A stretch of DNA of 64,000 bases from Dorea sp. AF36-15AT (GTDB taxonomy: Bacteria; Bacillota; Clostridia; Lachnospirales; Lachnospiraceae): the NCBI RefSeq assembly GCF_003477705.1, contig NZ_QUDV01000001.1, positions 806,001 to 870,000 on the forward strand, in the 5' to 3' direction. How positions within the stretch are numbered: position 1 is the first letter of the stretch; every line of letters begins with the position of its first letter. The translations under genes were made by a program, and so were the position numbers. The notes beneath the pieces are model-generated. The model was not told the DNA's origin, ran no database searches, and saw only the letters and a program-made list of their open reading frames with translations. Below are positions 8,237 through 16,549 of the stretch, one piece after another.

Positions 8237-8764
8237 TTACACCTCCTTAAAATTCTTAAATACGTCGCGGATAACTGACATTCTCGGATCAAGGCTTGTA
8301 TCCTCGCAATTGCAAGTGCCTCGATTAAGATTTTGACCACATACATTGCAGATGCCTTTACAGTCATCGCTGCACAGAATCTTTGTCGGCCACCCTGTCA
8401 ATAACTCATTGTAGACCAATTGTTCCACATCTAAGCTGTATCCGTCAATATAGTTATTCTCGTCTAATTCTTCTGACTGATCTTCTGCCTCAGTGTCGGT
8501 CGTAATCTTATGCTCAAATTCAAGCTTAACCTTTACTTCCACATCATCCAGACATCTATCACACGGAGCAACTGCGGTAATCTCGCCTTTGCCTCGTATC
8601 CACAGCTTACGCTCACCTGCATACTCTACAGATAACTCAAGCGGTGTCGTGTCTGTAATGTTATACGTCCCCATCTCCGACTTAAATGAAGTTATCTCAA
8701 TCGGAACGGACTCTCTGATTGCTTTATGTTGTTCAGACAGAACGTCGGATAGGTTTAATATCAT
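8237..8764 (-). CDS. yceD: DUF177 / YceD family protein
   Basis: A 175-residue YceD-family protein. Members sit next to rpmF throughout bacteria and are linked to 23S rRNA accumulation or ribosome assembly. CDRCLDD near the middle and the C-terminal CSDDCKGICNVCGQNLN with CNCED are the Cys-rich segments of the Firmicute form and could bind a metal. The ATG follows AGGAGAAG. It is the first gene of the yceD-rpmF pair and lies 66 bp downstream of ackA. Confidence 0.92.
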   Translation of the reverse strand: MILNLSDVLSEQHKAIRESVPIEITSFKSEMGTYNITDTTPLELSVEYAGERKLWIRGKGEITAVAPCDRCLDDVEVKVKLEFEHKITTDTEAEDQSEELDENNYIDGYSLDVEQLVYNELLTGWPTKILCSDDCKGICNVCGQNLNRGTCNCEDTSLDPRMSVIRDVFKNFKEV

Positions 8765-8830
8765 AGTATCTTCTCCTATTCACACACTAGACTATTATAT
8801 CATGCAAATAAATTTTGTCAACAGAAAATT

Positions 8831-10018
8831 TTATACTAATTTAACTGTTTCGCGGGCAATTGCAAGCTCTTCGTTGGTCGGAAGTACAATAACCTTAACT
8901 TTTGAATCATCAGAAGAAATTATTGCAGTATCACCTGATACATTCTCATTTTTCTTTTTATCAAGTTCAACACCAAGATATCCAAGTGATTTACAAACAT
9001 TCTCTCTGATCGGTACAGAATTCTCACCAACGCCTGCTGTAAATACGATCGCGTCCACACCGTTCATTGCAGCTGCGTAAGCACCGATATATTTAACAAT
9101 ACGATATACATATGCTTCAAGTGCAAGCTTAGCTCTTTCATTCTCTTCACCAGCAGCTTTAACTACATCACGCAAATCCGAAGATACTCCACTCAATCCG
9201 AGCAGACCTGACTTCTTATTCAGAATATTCAGCATTTCATCTACGCTGATGTGCTCATGGTTGCAGATAAACTGAAGAACAGCCGGATCTACATCTCCGC
9301 TTCGTGTTCCCATGATCAAGCCTTCCAAAGGTGTCAGTCCCATACTTGTATCTACACATTTACCACCGATGGATGCTGAAATACTTGCTCCATTACCGAT
9401 ATGGCATACAATAACCTTAGCATCGTCCTTGCCAAGCAGTTTAACAGTCTCACCAGACACAAACATATGACTTGTTCCGTGGAAACCATATCTTCTGATG
9501 CTGTATTTCTCATAATACTCATATGGGATTGCATACATAGCAGCTTTCTGTGGCATATTCATACCAAATGCTGTATCGAATACTGCTACGTTCGGCTTGC
9601 CAGGCATAGCCTTCTCACAAGCCTCAATACCGATCAGGTTAGCCGGGTTATGGAGTGGTCCAAGGTCAAAGCAGTCACGTACGACTTTCTTCACATCCTC
9701 TGTAACCAGTGTAGCATCACTGTATACAGTACCTGCATGCAGTACACGATGTCCGATTGCTGTAATCTCATCTGCGCTCTCGATCACACCATGCTCCGGA
9801 TCCTGCAGTGCATCGATTACCAGTTTGACAGCTACGCTGTGATCCGGCATTGGCTGCTCTGTCACAAATTTGTCTTTTCCTGCAGGCTTGTGGGTCAGGA
9901 CAGAACCTTCTGCTCCGATTCTCTCACAGATACCTTTTGCAAGAACGCTTTCGTTCTCCATATCGATCAGCTGATATTTTAAAGATGAACTTCCACAGTT
10001 GATAACTAATACTTTCAT
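8831..10018 (-). CDS. ackA: Acetate kinase
   Basis: Converts acetyl-phosphate and ADP to acetate and ATP, the ATP-yielding last step of acetate formation. The N-terminus MKVLVINCGSSSLKYQLIDM is the first family signature, and GYRRYGFHGTSH-like sequence (IRRYGFHGTSHMFV) is the second; FTAGVGENS lies near the C-terminus. The upstream in-frame extension is excluded because ATG 10018 has GAGGAG at a good distance; this gives 396 residues, the normal size. It is 23 bp downstream of pta, forming the usual pta-ackA operon. Confidence 0.97.
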   Translation of the reverse strand: MKVLVINCGSSSLKYQLIDMENESVLAKGICERIGAEGSVLTHKPAGKDKFVTEQPMPDHSVAVKLVIDALQDPEHGVIESADEITAIGHRVLHAGTVYSDATLVTEDVKKVVRDCFDLGPLHNPANLIGIEACEKAMPGKPNVAVFDTAFGMNMPQKAAMYAIPYEYYEKYSIRRYGFHGTSHMFVSGETVKLLGKDDAKVIVCHIGNGASISASIGGKCVDTSMGLTPLEGLIMGTRSGDVDPAVLQFICNHEHISVDEMLNILNKKSGLLGLSGVSSDLRDVVKAAGEENERAKLALEAYVYRIVKYIGAYAAAMNGVDAIVFTAGVGENSVPIRENVCKSLGYLGVELDKKKNENVSGDTAIISSDDSKVKVIVLPTNEELAIARETVKLV

Positions 10019-10041
10019 TCTACTTTTTCTCCTCTTAATTC

Positions 10042-11040
10042 TTACTGGTTCTGACACTGCACTGCTGTGATAGCAATTACACCTTCGATATCCTCAGCAC
10101 TGCATCCTCTTGAAAGGTCATTAACCGGTGCTGCGATTCCCTGTGTCATCGGTCCGTATGCTTCTGCCTTAGCAAGTCTCTGAACCAGCTTATATCCGAT
10201 ATTACCTGCATCCAGGTCTGGGAATACAAGTACATTAGCCTTACCAGCTACCGGGCTTCCTGGTGCCTTAGAGGCTCCTACAGATGGAACGATTGCTGCA
10301 TCAAGCTGCAGTTCTCCATCAACCATAACACCTTCCGGTGCATTTGCCTGAGCGATCTTAACAGCCTCTACTACTTTATCTACATCAGCATGCTTAGCAC
10401 TTCCCTTTGACGAATGAGAAAGCAGTGCTACTCTCGGCTCGTCACCAACCAGAAGCTTGAATGACTCTGCTGCTGAAAGAGCGATTGCTGCAAGCTTCTC
10501 AGAATCCGGATTCTGCTCCAGACCACAGTCAGAGAATACAAATGTTCCGTTCTCTCCCATATCGCAATCTGGCACTACCATTACGAAGAAAGAAGATACT
10601 AACTTTGTACCTGGCTTTGTCTTCAGGATCTGCAGACATGGTCTCAGTGTATCTGCTGTAGAGTGGCATGCTCCGGATACCATACCGTCTGCATCACCCA
10701 TTTTAACCATCATAACGCCATAATATGTATAGCTGCTGAGAAGAAGTTCTCTTGCTTTTTCCTCAGTCATACCTTTCTTCTCACGAAGTTCTACCAACTT
10801 GGCAATGTATGCCTCTGTCTTATCGCTTGTTGCCGGATCTACGATAGTTGCTCCAGAAATATCGAATGAACCTTTATTCTTAGCGATCTCTTCTTCGCTT
10901 CCGATCAGGATCAGCTTAGCAGTTCCCTCTTTCAGAACTTTCTCTGCTGCTTCATAGGTTCTTGCGTCTTCTGTTTCCGGAAGAACGATTGTCTGTACAT
11001 TTGCTTTTGCTTTTGCTTTGATTTCATCAATAAATCCCAT
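10042..11040 (-). CDS. pta: Phosphate acetyltransferase
   Basis: Converts acetyl-CoA and phosphate to acetyl-phosphate and CoA, feeding AckA. The 332-residue short form lacks the N-terminal regulatory domain of enterobacterial Pta. Family blocks include KAEAYGPMTQGIAAPVNDLSRG at the C-terminus and MVSGACHSTADTLRP, with the catalytic Ser/Arg region. The ATG follows AAAGGAG. A promoter (TATAAT at 11079-11084) lies 39 bp upstream. Confidence 0.97.
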   Translation of the reverse strand: MGFIDEIKAKAKANVQTIVLPETEDARTYEAAEKVLKEGTAKLILIGSEEEIAKNKGSFDISGATIVDPATSDKTEAYIAKLVELREKKGMTEEKARELLLSSYTYYGVMMVKMGDADGMVSGACHSTADTLRPCLQILKTKPGTKLVSSFFVMVVPDCDMGENGTFVFSDCGLEQNPDSEKLAAIALSAAESFKLLVGDEPRVALLSHSSKGSAKHADVDKVVEAVKIAQANAPEGVMVDGELQLDAAIVPSVGASKAPGSPVAGKANVLVFPDLDAGNIGYKLVQRLAKAEAYGPMTQGIAAPVNDLSRGCSAEDIEGVIAITAVQCQNQ

Positions 11041-11078
11041 GATTTAAAGACTCCTTTCCATTTTTCTCATATAGTTCC

Positions 11079-11107
11079 ATTATAACGCAAAGAGACCTTG
11101 TCCACAA
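11079..11107 (-). promoter_or_regulatory. Promoter of pta-ackA
   Basis: TATAAT (11079-11084) with TTGTGG (11102-11107) at 17 bp on the minus strand. The -35 box lies inside the terminator hairpin of mgtE, so the two signals overlap. Confidence 0.6.
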
Positions 11108-11116
11108 GGTCTCTTT
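11089..11116. terminator. Terminator of mgtE
   Basis: A perfect 12-bp stem, AAAGAGACCTTG with CAAGGTCTCTTT, closes a 4-nt loop just after mgtE. On the minus strand it is followed by GCG rather than a long T-run, so it relies on the three T of the arm. Confidence 0.7.
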
Positions 11117-11142
11117 CCAAGTTATATTAATAACAATTGTAC

Positions 11143-12585
11143 TTAATTTAATCCAAACACATAGCTGACAATAGCAAAATATACACTGATCGTACTGATA
11201 TCAACCAGGGTAGAGATCAGTGGCGTCGCCATGATCGCAGGATCAAGTCCTACTTTTTTTGCTACCAGCGGCAGCGTACATCCAACCACTTTTGCGATGA
11301 TAACCGTACATGCCATGGTAAGTCCGATGGTAAGTGCCATCAGCGCATCCCCCTGTCCCATGATCATGATACGGATGCCATTGACCGTAGCAAGTATCAG
11401 ACTGATGCATACCGCCACCCGCACTTCTTTCCAAATTACTTTAAACAGATCCCGAAATTCGATCTCTCCCACTGCCAGACCACGTATCACCAGCGTCGAA
11501 CTCTGAGAACCACAGTTACCACCTGTACCGGTTAACATCGGCACAAAACCTGCGATCTGAGGCATCATAGCAAGGGCAGCTTCATAACTGTTCATGATCA
11601 TTTGCGTCACTGTTGCAGAAAGCATCAGAAACAACAGCCATGGGATACGACTCTTCACATGCTCAAAAATTGTCATCCCAAAATAAGAATCATCATCCGG
11701 ATTAATACCGGCCATCCTGCTGATGTCTTCCGTTTCCTCATCCTGCAATACCAGCATGGCATCATCTACCGTAACAATACCGACCATACACATCTCGTGA
11801 TCCACGATCGGCAATGCGATCAATCCGTACTTAGTGATCGTTCTTGCCACATCCTCCTGATCATCTGTTGTTCTTGCATACAGCATATTCGTGTCCATGA
11901 TTTCCTCGATCAGTCTGGCTTCTCCGGTAGTCAGAAGATCCTTGATATCCACCACGCCGATCAACTTTCTCTTTTCTGTTACATAACAGGTATAGATCGT
12001 CTCGCGGTTCAGTCCCACCTGACGGATTTTTAGGATCGCATCTTCTACCGTCATATCCTGTGATAGTGCAATATAGTCTACGTTCATGATACTTCCTGCA
12101 CTGTCTTCCGGATACTGCAAAAGCTGATTAATCTGCTTCCGCTTTTCTTCGTCCGTAGCCATGAGGAGTCGGTCAACCACATTGGCAGGCATCTCTTCCA
12201 GCACATCTACTGTATCGTCCAGATACATCTCTTCCATAACTTCCTCAAGCTCCGAATCTGTCAGAGCATTGATCAGTATCTCTCTCTGGTCACTGTCCAT
12301 ATAGGAAAATGTCTCAGCCGCCTCTTCCTTCTCCAGCAGGCGAAAAATCAGCACCAGCCACTTTTCATCTACTTCCCGCAAAATCTCAGCAAGGTCTACG
12401 GGATACATGTTGTTCTTTAATTCTTCTTTTAATTCTTTGAACTGATGCTCATTGATCATTTCTTCAATTCGCTCGATCGTCAGTTCTTCTCTCTCTTCTG
12501 GAACGTCATGATCAAATTCACTTGTCGCGACAGCATGTCCCCAGTCCTCCGCATTTAACTGCTCCGGATTGTGTCTCTCTCCCAT
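11143..12585 (-). CDS. mgtE: Magnesium transporter MgtE
   Basis: Mg2+-gated Mg2+ channel of 480 residues. Order: a cytoplasmic MgtE N domain (about 30-145, LAEILREVDEKWLVLIFRLL), two CBS domains (about 150-275), then five membrane helices (about 300-480) containing GFVPMLTGTGGNCGSQSSTLVIRG, the pore-lining signature. The ATG follows AAAGGAG. The first about 30 residues are an acidic extension. No M-box riboswitch is visible in the 127 bp shared with tmcAL. Confidence 0.96.
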   Translation of the reverse strand: MGERHNPEQLNAEDWGHAVATSEFDHDVPEEREELTIERIEEMINEHQFKELKEELKNNMYPVDLAEILREVDEKWLVLIFRLLEKEEAAETFSYMDSDQREILINALTDSELEEVMEEMYLDDTVDVLEEMPANVVDRLLMATDEEKRKQINQLLQYPEDSAGSIMNVDYIALSQDMTVEDAILKIRQVGLNRETIYTCYVTEKRKLIGVVDIKDLLTTGEARLIEEIMDTNMLYARTTDDQEDVARTITKYGLIALPIVDHEMCMVGIVTVDDAMLVLQDEETEDISRMAGINPDDDSYFGMTIFEHVKSRIPWLLFLMLSATVTQMIMNSYEAALAMMPQIAGFVPMLTGTGGNCGSQSSTLVIRGLAVGEIEFRDLFKVIWKEVRVAVCISLILATVNGIRIMIMGQGDALMALTIGLTMACTVIIAKVVGCTLPLVAKKVGLDPAIMATPLISTLVDISTISVYFAIVSYVFGLN

Positions 12586-12650
12586 GTTCCCACTCCTTTA
12601 CGGTTACTCTATTTTATCATGTTCTGAAATTTTCCAACGATTACCGATAT

Positions 12651-12679
12651 TTGCACTTTTATACTCATTATAGTATAAT
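12651..12679 (+). promoter_or_regulatory. Promoter of tmcAL
   Basis: TTGCAC (12651-12656) and TATAAT (12674-12679) with a 17-bp spacer, 33 bp before the ATG. Confidence 0.75.
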
Positions 12680-12712
12680 CAATTTTAAACGATTATACAA
12701 GAGGAGAATCTT

Positions 12713-13954
12713 ATGAAAACCGTCGGATTAATCACAGAATACAATCCATTTCACAACGGACATGCCTATCATATCGAAAAAGCAAAAATGCTGACCGGTG
12801 CCGACCGTGTGATTGTCGTTATGAGCGGCGACTTCGTACAACGTGGTGCTCCTGCCGTCATGCCCAAACACCTTCGCGCCAAAAGTGCGCTTCTATCCGG
12901 CGCCTCTCTCATCATAGAGCTTCCGGTATGTTTTGCTACTGGGAGCGCTGAATATTTTGCACAGGGTTCCATCTCTCTGCTTAACCAGCTGGGATGCATA
13001 GATTCCATCTGTTTCGGCAGCGAATGTGGCGACCTCCATCTGTTAAAAGAAATCGCGCAGATCCTTGCTGACGAACCTATAGAATATCAGACTGCTTTAA
13101 AACAGGCTTTAAAAGAAGGCGCGTCCTTCCCGGCAGCAAGACAGGAGGCACTTAATATTTATTCCGATAAGTACTCTGAGATTCTTGCCTCGCCAAACAA
13201 TATCCTGGGTATCGAATATTTAAAAGCATTGGCAAAAATTCACAGCAAAATGGAACCGTTTACCATAAAGCGGATTGGTGCCGGTTATCATGATATGAAT
13301 ATCGACGGGCAGTTCAGCTCTGCCACTGCCATCCGTTCTGATATTTACCAGCTTGCTGATGTAAATTCTTCATCCGAAAGCCTTCCCCTGACTCATATTC
13401 AAACACAAGTACCTTCTTCCTGTCATGAATTGATGAAGAAAAACTATCAGACACGTTATCCGGTAAAGGCTGATGATTTTTCATTACTTTTAAAGGCAAA
13501 ACTATTATCCGAAACGGCGGGCAGTCTCAGTCATTATCTGGACATGAGTCCGGAACTTGCCAACCGTATCCTGCGGCTCCGTAATGATTATCTCAGCTTC
13601 GAGCAGTTTTGTGACCTGTTAAAAACAAAAGAGCTGACCCGAAGCCGGATCAGCCGTTCTTTCATACATGTATTACTCGGAATCACAAATGACTGGTTAA
13701 CTGCCATGAAAGCACCAGCCCCTTATGCGAGAATTCTGGGATTCCGTAGGGATCACGCAGATCTCTTGGGAATCTTAAAGCGGACTTCTGACATTCCACT
13801 GATCACAAGTCCTGCAAGAGCTGTGCTTGCAGATACAGCATACCAGATGCTGGAACTTGATATCTACGCATCCAATCTGTATGAGTCTGTGATCACCGAT
13901 CTGTATGGAACACCCTTTCATAATGAATTGACCAAACAGATCATAAAAATCTGA
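12713..13954 (+). CDS. tmcAL: tRNA(Met) cytidine acetate ligase
   Basis: TmcAL (formerly YlbM) activates acetate with ATP and forms N4-acetylcytidine at the wobble base of elongator tRNA-Met. The nucleotidyltransferase signature GLITEYNPFHNGHAYHI is at residues 4-20 and VMSGDFVQRGAPA near 36. At 413 residues it matches the B. subtilis protein. The ATG follows AGAGGAG. It is divergent from mgtE and close to pta-ackA, which make its substrate, acetate. It converges on the phosphatase gene with only 2 bp between stops. Confidence 0.95.
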   Translation: MKTVGLITEYNPFHNGHAYHIEKAKMLTGADRVIVVMSGDFVQRGAPAVMPKHLRAKSALLSGASLIIELPVCFATGSAEYFAQGSISLLNQLGCIDSICFGSECGDLHLLKEIAQILADEPIEYQTALKQALKEGASFPAARQEALNIYSDKYSEILASPNNILGIEYLKALAKIHSKMEPFTIKRIGAGYHDMNIDGQFSSATAIRSDIYQLADVNSSSESLPLTHIQTQVPSSCHELMKKNYQTRYPVKADDFSLLLKAKLLSETAGSLSHYLDMSPELANRILRLRNDYLSFEQFCDLLKTKELTRSRISRSFIHVLLGITNDWLTAMKAPAPYARILGFRRDHADLLGILKRTSDIPLITSPARAVLADTAYQMLELDIYASNLYESVITDLYGTPFHNELTKQIIKI

Positions 13955-13956
13955 GA

Positions 13957-14571
13957 TTAATAATAAATTCTGTCTTCTGCCAGAATGACCGGCACTCCGT
14001 TTCTTACATCAAGGATTGTCACACCACAGTTATGACTGCATCCATCTCCCCAGAAATTTTCTTTGGGGAGTTTTTTTATATTTGCGATCATAGATGCAAG
14101 TGCTCCACCATGTGTAGACACCAGAATTGTATGGTTCTGATATTCCTTTTTATGACAAATTTCCTGAAGAAACTCTCCTGTCCTCTCTTCCAGATGTTCT
14201 AATGTTTCTCCGTCATCCGGAGCCTCGTATCTGCCAGGCTCTGTGAAAAAGCACTGAAAATCTCTCGGCATCTCCTCATCCCAAGTATCCGGATTCCAGC
14301 AACGTCCCTCGTATCTGCCAAAAGATATTTCAATCAGACGTTTATCAGTAATGATCGGTATATCTCTTCCTTCCAGGATAATCTCTGCTGTCTCTCTGGC
14401 TCTGGACAGCGGACTGCACAGACACAGATCAAACGGCACCTCCGCAAGTCCCTCTCTCGTCTTTTCTGCCAGTTCTCTTCCGTATTCATTCAACGGAATA
14501 TCGATCTGTCCCTGATTGCGTTTCATTTTATTATAATCGGTCTCTCCATGACGGATCAGATAAAGCTTCAT
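13957..14571 (-). CDS. Histidine phosphatase family protein
   Basis: A 204-residue member of the phosphoglycerate mutase-like branch. MKLYLIRHGETDYN carries the RHG phosphate-binding and catalytic His motif; the second catalytic His is in ILVSTHGGALASM near residue 150. SPLSRARETAEII is the conserved mid-region. An upstream in-frame start at 14598 exists, but the ATG at 14571 has GGAGG about 8 nt before it. The substrate cannot be assigned: close relatives act on sugar phosphates, alpha-ribazole phosphate or other phosphomonoesters. It is divergent from luxS. Confidence 0.88.
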   Translation of the reverse strand: MKLYLIRHGETDYNKMKRNQGQIDIPLNEYGRELAEKTREGLAEVPFDLCLCSPLSRARETAEIILEGRDIPIITDKRLIEISFGRYEGRCWNPDTWDEEMPRDFQCFFTEPGRYEAPDDGETLEHLEERTGEFLQEICHKKEYQNHTILVSTHGGALASMIANIKKLPKENFWGDGCSHNCGVTILDVRNGVPVILAEDRIYY

Positions 14572-14606
14572 GTTCTGTTCCTCCTGTATTTTCTCCATTA
14601 AAATTA

Positions 14607-14612
14607 ATTATA
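14607..14612 (-). promoter_or_regulatory. -10 box of the histidine phosphatase gene
   Basis: On the minus strand TGCTATAAT gives an extended -10 (TG-n-TATAAT); the -35 region is poor. It lies back to back with the luxS promoter. Confidence 0.5.
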
Positions 14613-14629
14613 GCATGTCGAAACACTAC

Positions 14630-14658
14630 TTGCATACCGGAACATTTTAAACTAGAAT
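14630..14658 (+). promoter_or_regulatory. Promoter of luxS
   Basis: TTGCAT (14630-14635) and TAGAAT (14653-14658) separated by 17 bp, 36 bp before the luxS ATG. Confidence 0.65.
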
Positions 14659-14694
14659 AAATAAAGAATATTTACACAAAGGAGTAGACCCGTC

Positions 14695-15174
14695 ATGAAA
14701 AAAATCACAAGCTTTACAATAGACCACATTCGTCTGGTACCAGGCGTATATGTATCCAGAGTCGATGCTGTAGCAGGACATCCGGTCACTACATTTGATC
14801 TGAGAATGACCGCACCGAACGACGAACCGGTTATGAATACAGCTGAAATGCATACAATCGAACATCTTGCTGCTACATTTCTCCGCAACCATGAAGAATA
14901 CAAAGACAAGACTCTGTATTTCGGGCCTATGGGATGCCGCACCGGATTCTATCTGCTGTTAGCCGGAGAATATACATCCAAGGATATCGTACCTTTGATG
15001 ATTGAGATGTTTACATTCATCCGCGACTTTGAAGGCGAAGTACCTGGTGCCGCTCCAAAGGACTGCGGTAACTATCTGGATATGAACCTCGGCATGGCAA
15101 AATACCTTGCAAATAAATATCTGGACGAGGTACTGCTGCATATTACTGATGCGCAACTTAATTATCCTGCATAA
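14695..15174 (+). CDS. luxS: S-ribosylhomocysteine lyase (autoinducer-2 synthase)
   Basis: LuxS cleaves S-ribosylhomocysteine to homocysteine and the precursor of autoinducer-2, serving the activated methyl cycle. The 159 residues include the metal-binding HTIEH motif (about 52-56), GCRTGFY with the catalytic Cys, and KDCGNYLDM giving the third metal ligand. It starts with ATG after AAAGGAG. It stands alone: pfs, metK or met genes are not adjacent, which is common for luxS in this group. Confidence 0.97.
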   Translation: MKKITSFTIDHIRLVPGVYVSRVDAVAGHPVTTFDLRMTAPNDEPVMNTAEMHTIEHLAATFLRNHEEYKDKTLYFGPMGCRTGFYLLLAGEYTSKDIVPLMIEMFTFIRDFEGEVPGAAPKDCGNYLDMNLGMAKYLANKYLDEVLLHITDAQLNYPA

Positions 15175-15180
15175 ATCATA

Positions 15181-15229
15181 TAGAAAAAATCATCGGAATG
15201 TGCCTTTTACACTTCCGATGATTTTTCTA
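15181..15229. terminator. Bidirectional terminator between luxS and the DUF5662 gene
   Basis: A 17-bp A-flanked stem (15181-15198 with 15213-15229) with core ATCATCGGAA/TTCCGATGAT and T-runs in both directions. It overlaps the stop codon of the DUF5662 gene. Confidence 0.85.
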
Positions 15230-15817
15230 TTTCTTTATTAATTTACGGAATAACCGTATCGTTCTCTCTGTTAACGAATTTTCATTGCGAAGTACGGTTC
15301 TGCGTATATACGCACAGGTCGCATCTTCTCCTTCTTCAGCAAGCATTTCCAACAGATGCCGTAATAATGCCGCCGTCTCCGGATGAATCATATTGCCAAG
15401 CTTTGCCGCTCCACGGTCATAATATTCTAACGGATTCCAGTCTTCATAAGCATCTTTCTGATAAGTCTTAGATGCCGATACACGGTCTACAAACATCTCT
15501 ACCACATAACGTGTCGGCATGCGCATACCCACAATTCCTTCTTCTTTATTCAGACTGTAATCAATCCAATATTCGTAATGATGCTTATTGCGTCCCTTGT
15601 GATGAAGCCACGCCGAAGATACTCCGGTTGCTTCCCGTTCTGCATTATTCGGACTACGGTTGCCCTGATAATACTTGCATCCCACCAAAAATTCCGAAGG
15701 TGTATATTTGGACAGGTCATGCATCAGTCCCTGACGGTACAGTCCAACTTTAAAACACCCTTTCATAACCAGTAATTTGTGATGATTAATCGTACGCAAA
15801 TGCTCAATAGCTTTCAT
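15227..15817 (-). CDS. DUF5662 family protein
   Basis: A 196-residue soluble protein I assign to DUF5662. It has conserved His/Asp positions reminiscent of HD-type metal sites (INHHKLLVMKGC, LMHDLSKYTPSEF, WLHHKGRNKHHYEYW). No function is established and I do not assign one. The ATG has AGAGGG 7 nt upstream. It is the last gene of the operon starting with the sugar-binding lipoprotein, 24 bp after the TraX-like gene. Confidence 0.75.
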   Translation of the reverse strand: MKAIEHLRTINHHKLLVMKGCFKVGLYRQGLMHDLSKYTPSEFLVGCKYYQGNRSPNNAEREATGVSSAWLHHKGRNKHHYEYWIDYSLNKEEGIVGMRMPTRYVVEMFVDRVSASKTYQKDAYEDWNPLEYYDRGAAKLGNMIHPETAALLRHLLEMLAEEGEDATCAYIRRTVLRNENSLTERTIRLFRKLIKK

Positions 15818-15841
15818 AGCACATCCCTCTTTTTCGATATG

Positions 15842-16549
15842 TTACCGACCGATGACGATCATTTGTGATATCCCATATAATATCAACAGATGTACAGGAT
15901 AGTATAAATAAAAGAAGTATCCTGTGCTCCGTCCCTTTTTCCCATTATACAATGCAATTGGAAGAATCGCAAATATTCCTGCATACTGGATTGGAATTCC
16001 AAACAGAAAATTCCATCCGCCGACAAGAACTGCCTGATACCATTTATATTCTCTGGTAAACCAGAAAATCGCGATCAGAAGTACCCCCCATGCTCCGTAA
16101 TCTGTATGCAGAAATTCTGCAGCAAACATCGCTACAATAACTACTTCTGCTTTCATCGCGTTCCCCGATGCCTTTTCGCAATAATGAAGCATAATCAGAC
16201 CGATCAACAATGTAAAAAACACATTCTGATGTTCAATTGAAAAAATCTGTCCGGACTCTGCAAGGTTAAAGGGAATCTCTGACAACAGTCCGACAACCAG
16301 CATCCGTTGTATATATCGCTTCAGATCATGGGTATGACTGAATCCTTCTGTCAGGGTAAAACAGAAAATAGGAAACGCCAGCCTGCCAATCCCCCGCATC
16401 CAAAGTGCCTGTGGAAACAGGATAAATCCCATATGATCTATGGTCATTGTAAGGATTGCGATCATCTTTAAAGCAAAAGAACTCAGACCGATTTTTTGCT
16501 GTATTTCTTGCCATTCTGTTGTTCTTTGTTCTGCAACCTTCATGTTCAT
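15842..16549 (-). CDS. TraX-like membrane acyltransferase family protein
   Basis: A 235-residue protein with about 8 hydrophobic segments, of the TraX family named after the F-pilin N-acetyltransferase. The typical block is LKMIAILTMTIDHMGFILFP, followed by GRLAFPIFCFTLTEGF. There is no conjugation gene nearby, so the name does not imply transfer; in gut Firmicutes such proteins may acetylate surface glycans or proteins (inference). The ATG at 16549 overlaps the stop of the GH13-like gene as ATGA, implying coupled translation and a shared task. Confidence 0.85.
   Translation of the reverse strand: MNMKVAEQRTTEWQEIQQKIGLSSFALKMIAILTMTIDHMGFILFPQALWMRGIGRLAFPIFCFTLTEGFSHTHDLKRYIQRMLVVGLLSEIPFNLAESGQIFSIEHQNVFFTLLIGLIMLHYCEKASGNAMKAEVVIVAMFAAEFLHTDYGAWGVLLIAIFWFTREYKWYQAVLVGGWNFLFGIPIQYAGIFAILPIALYNGKKGRSTGYFFYLYYPVHLLILYGISQMIVIGR

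Noticed and set aside
12586..12712. Possible M-box magnesium riboswitch before mgtE
   Set aside because: The gap is only 127 bp, shared with the tmcAL promoter, and shows no M-box-like helices.
15842..16549. TraX as evidence for a conjugative element
   Set aside because: No relaxase, type IV secretion or integrase gene is near; TraX-like acyltransferases are common chromosomal genes in this family.
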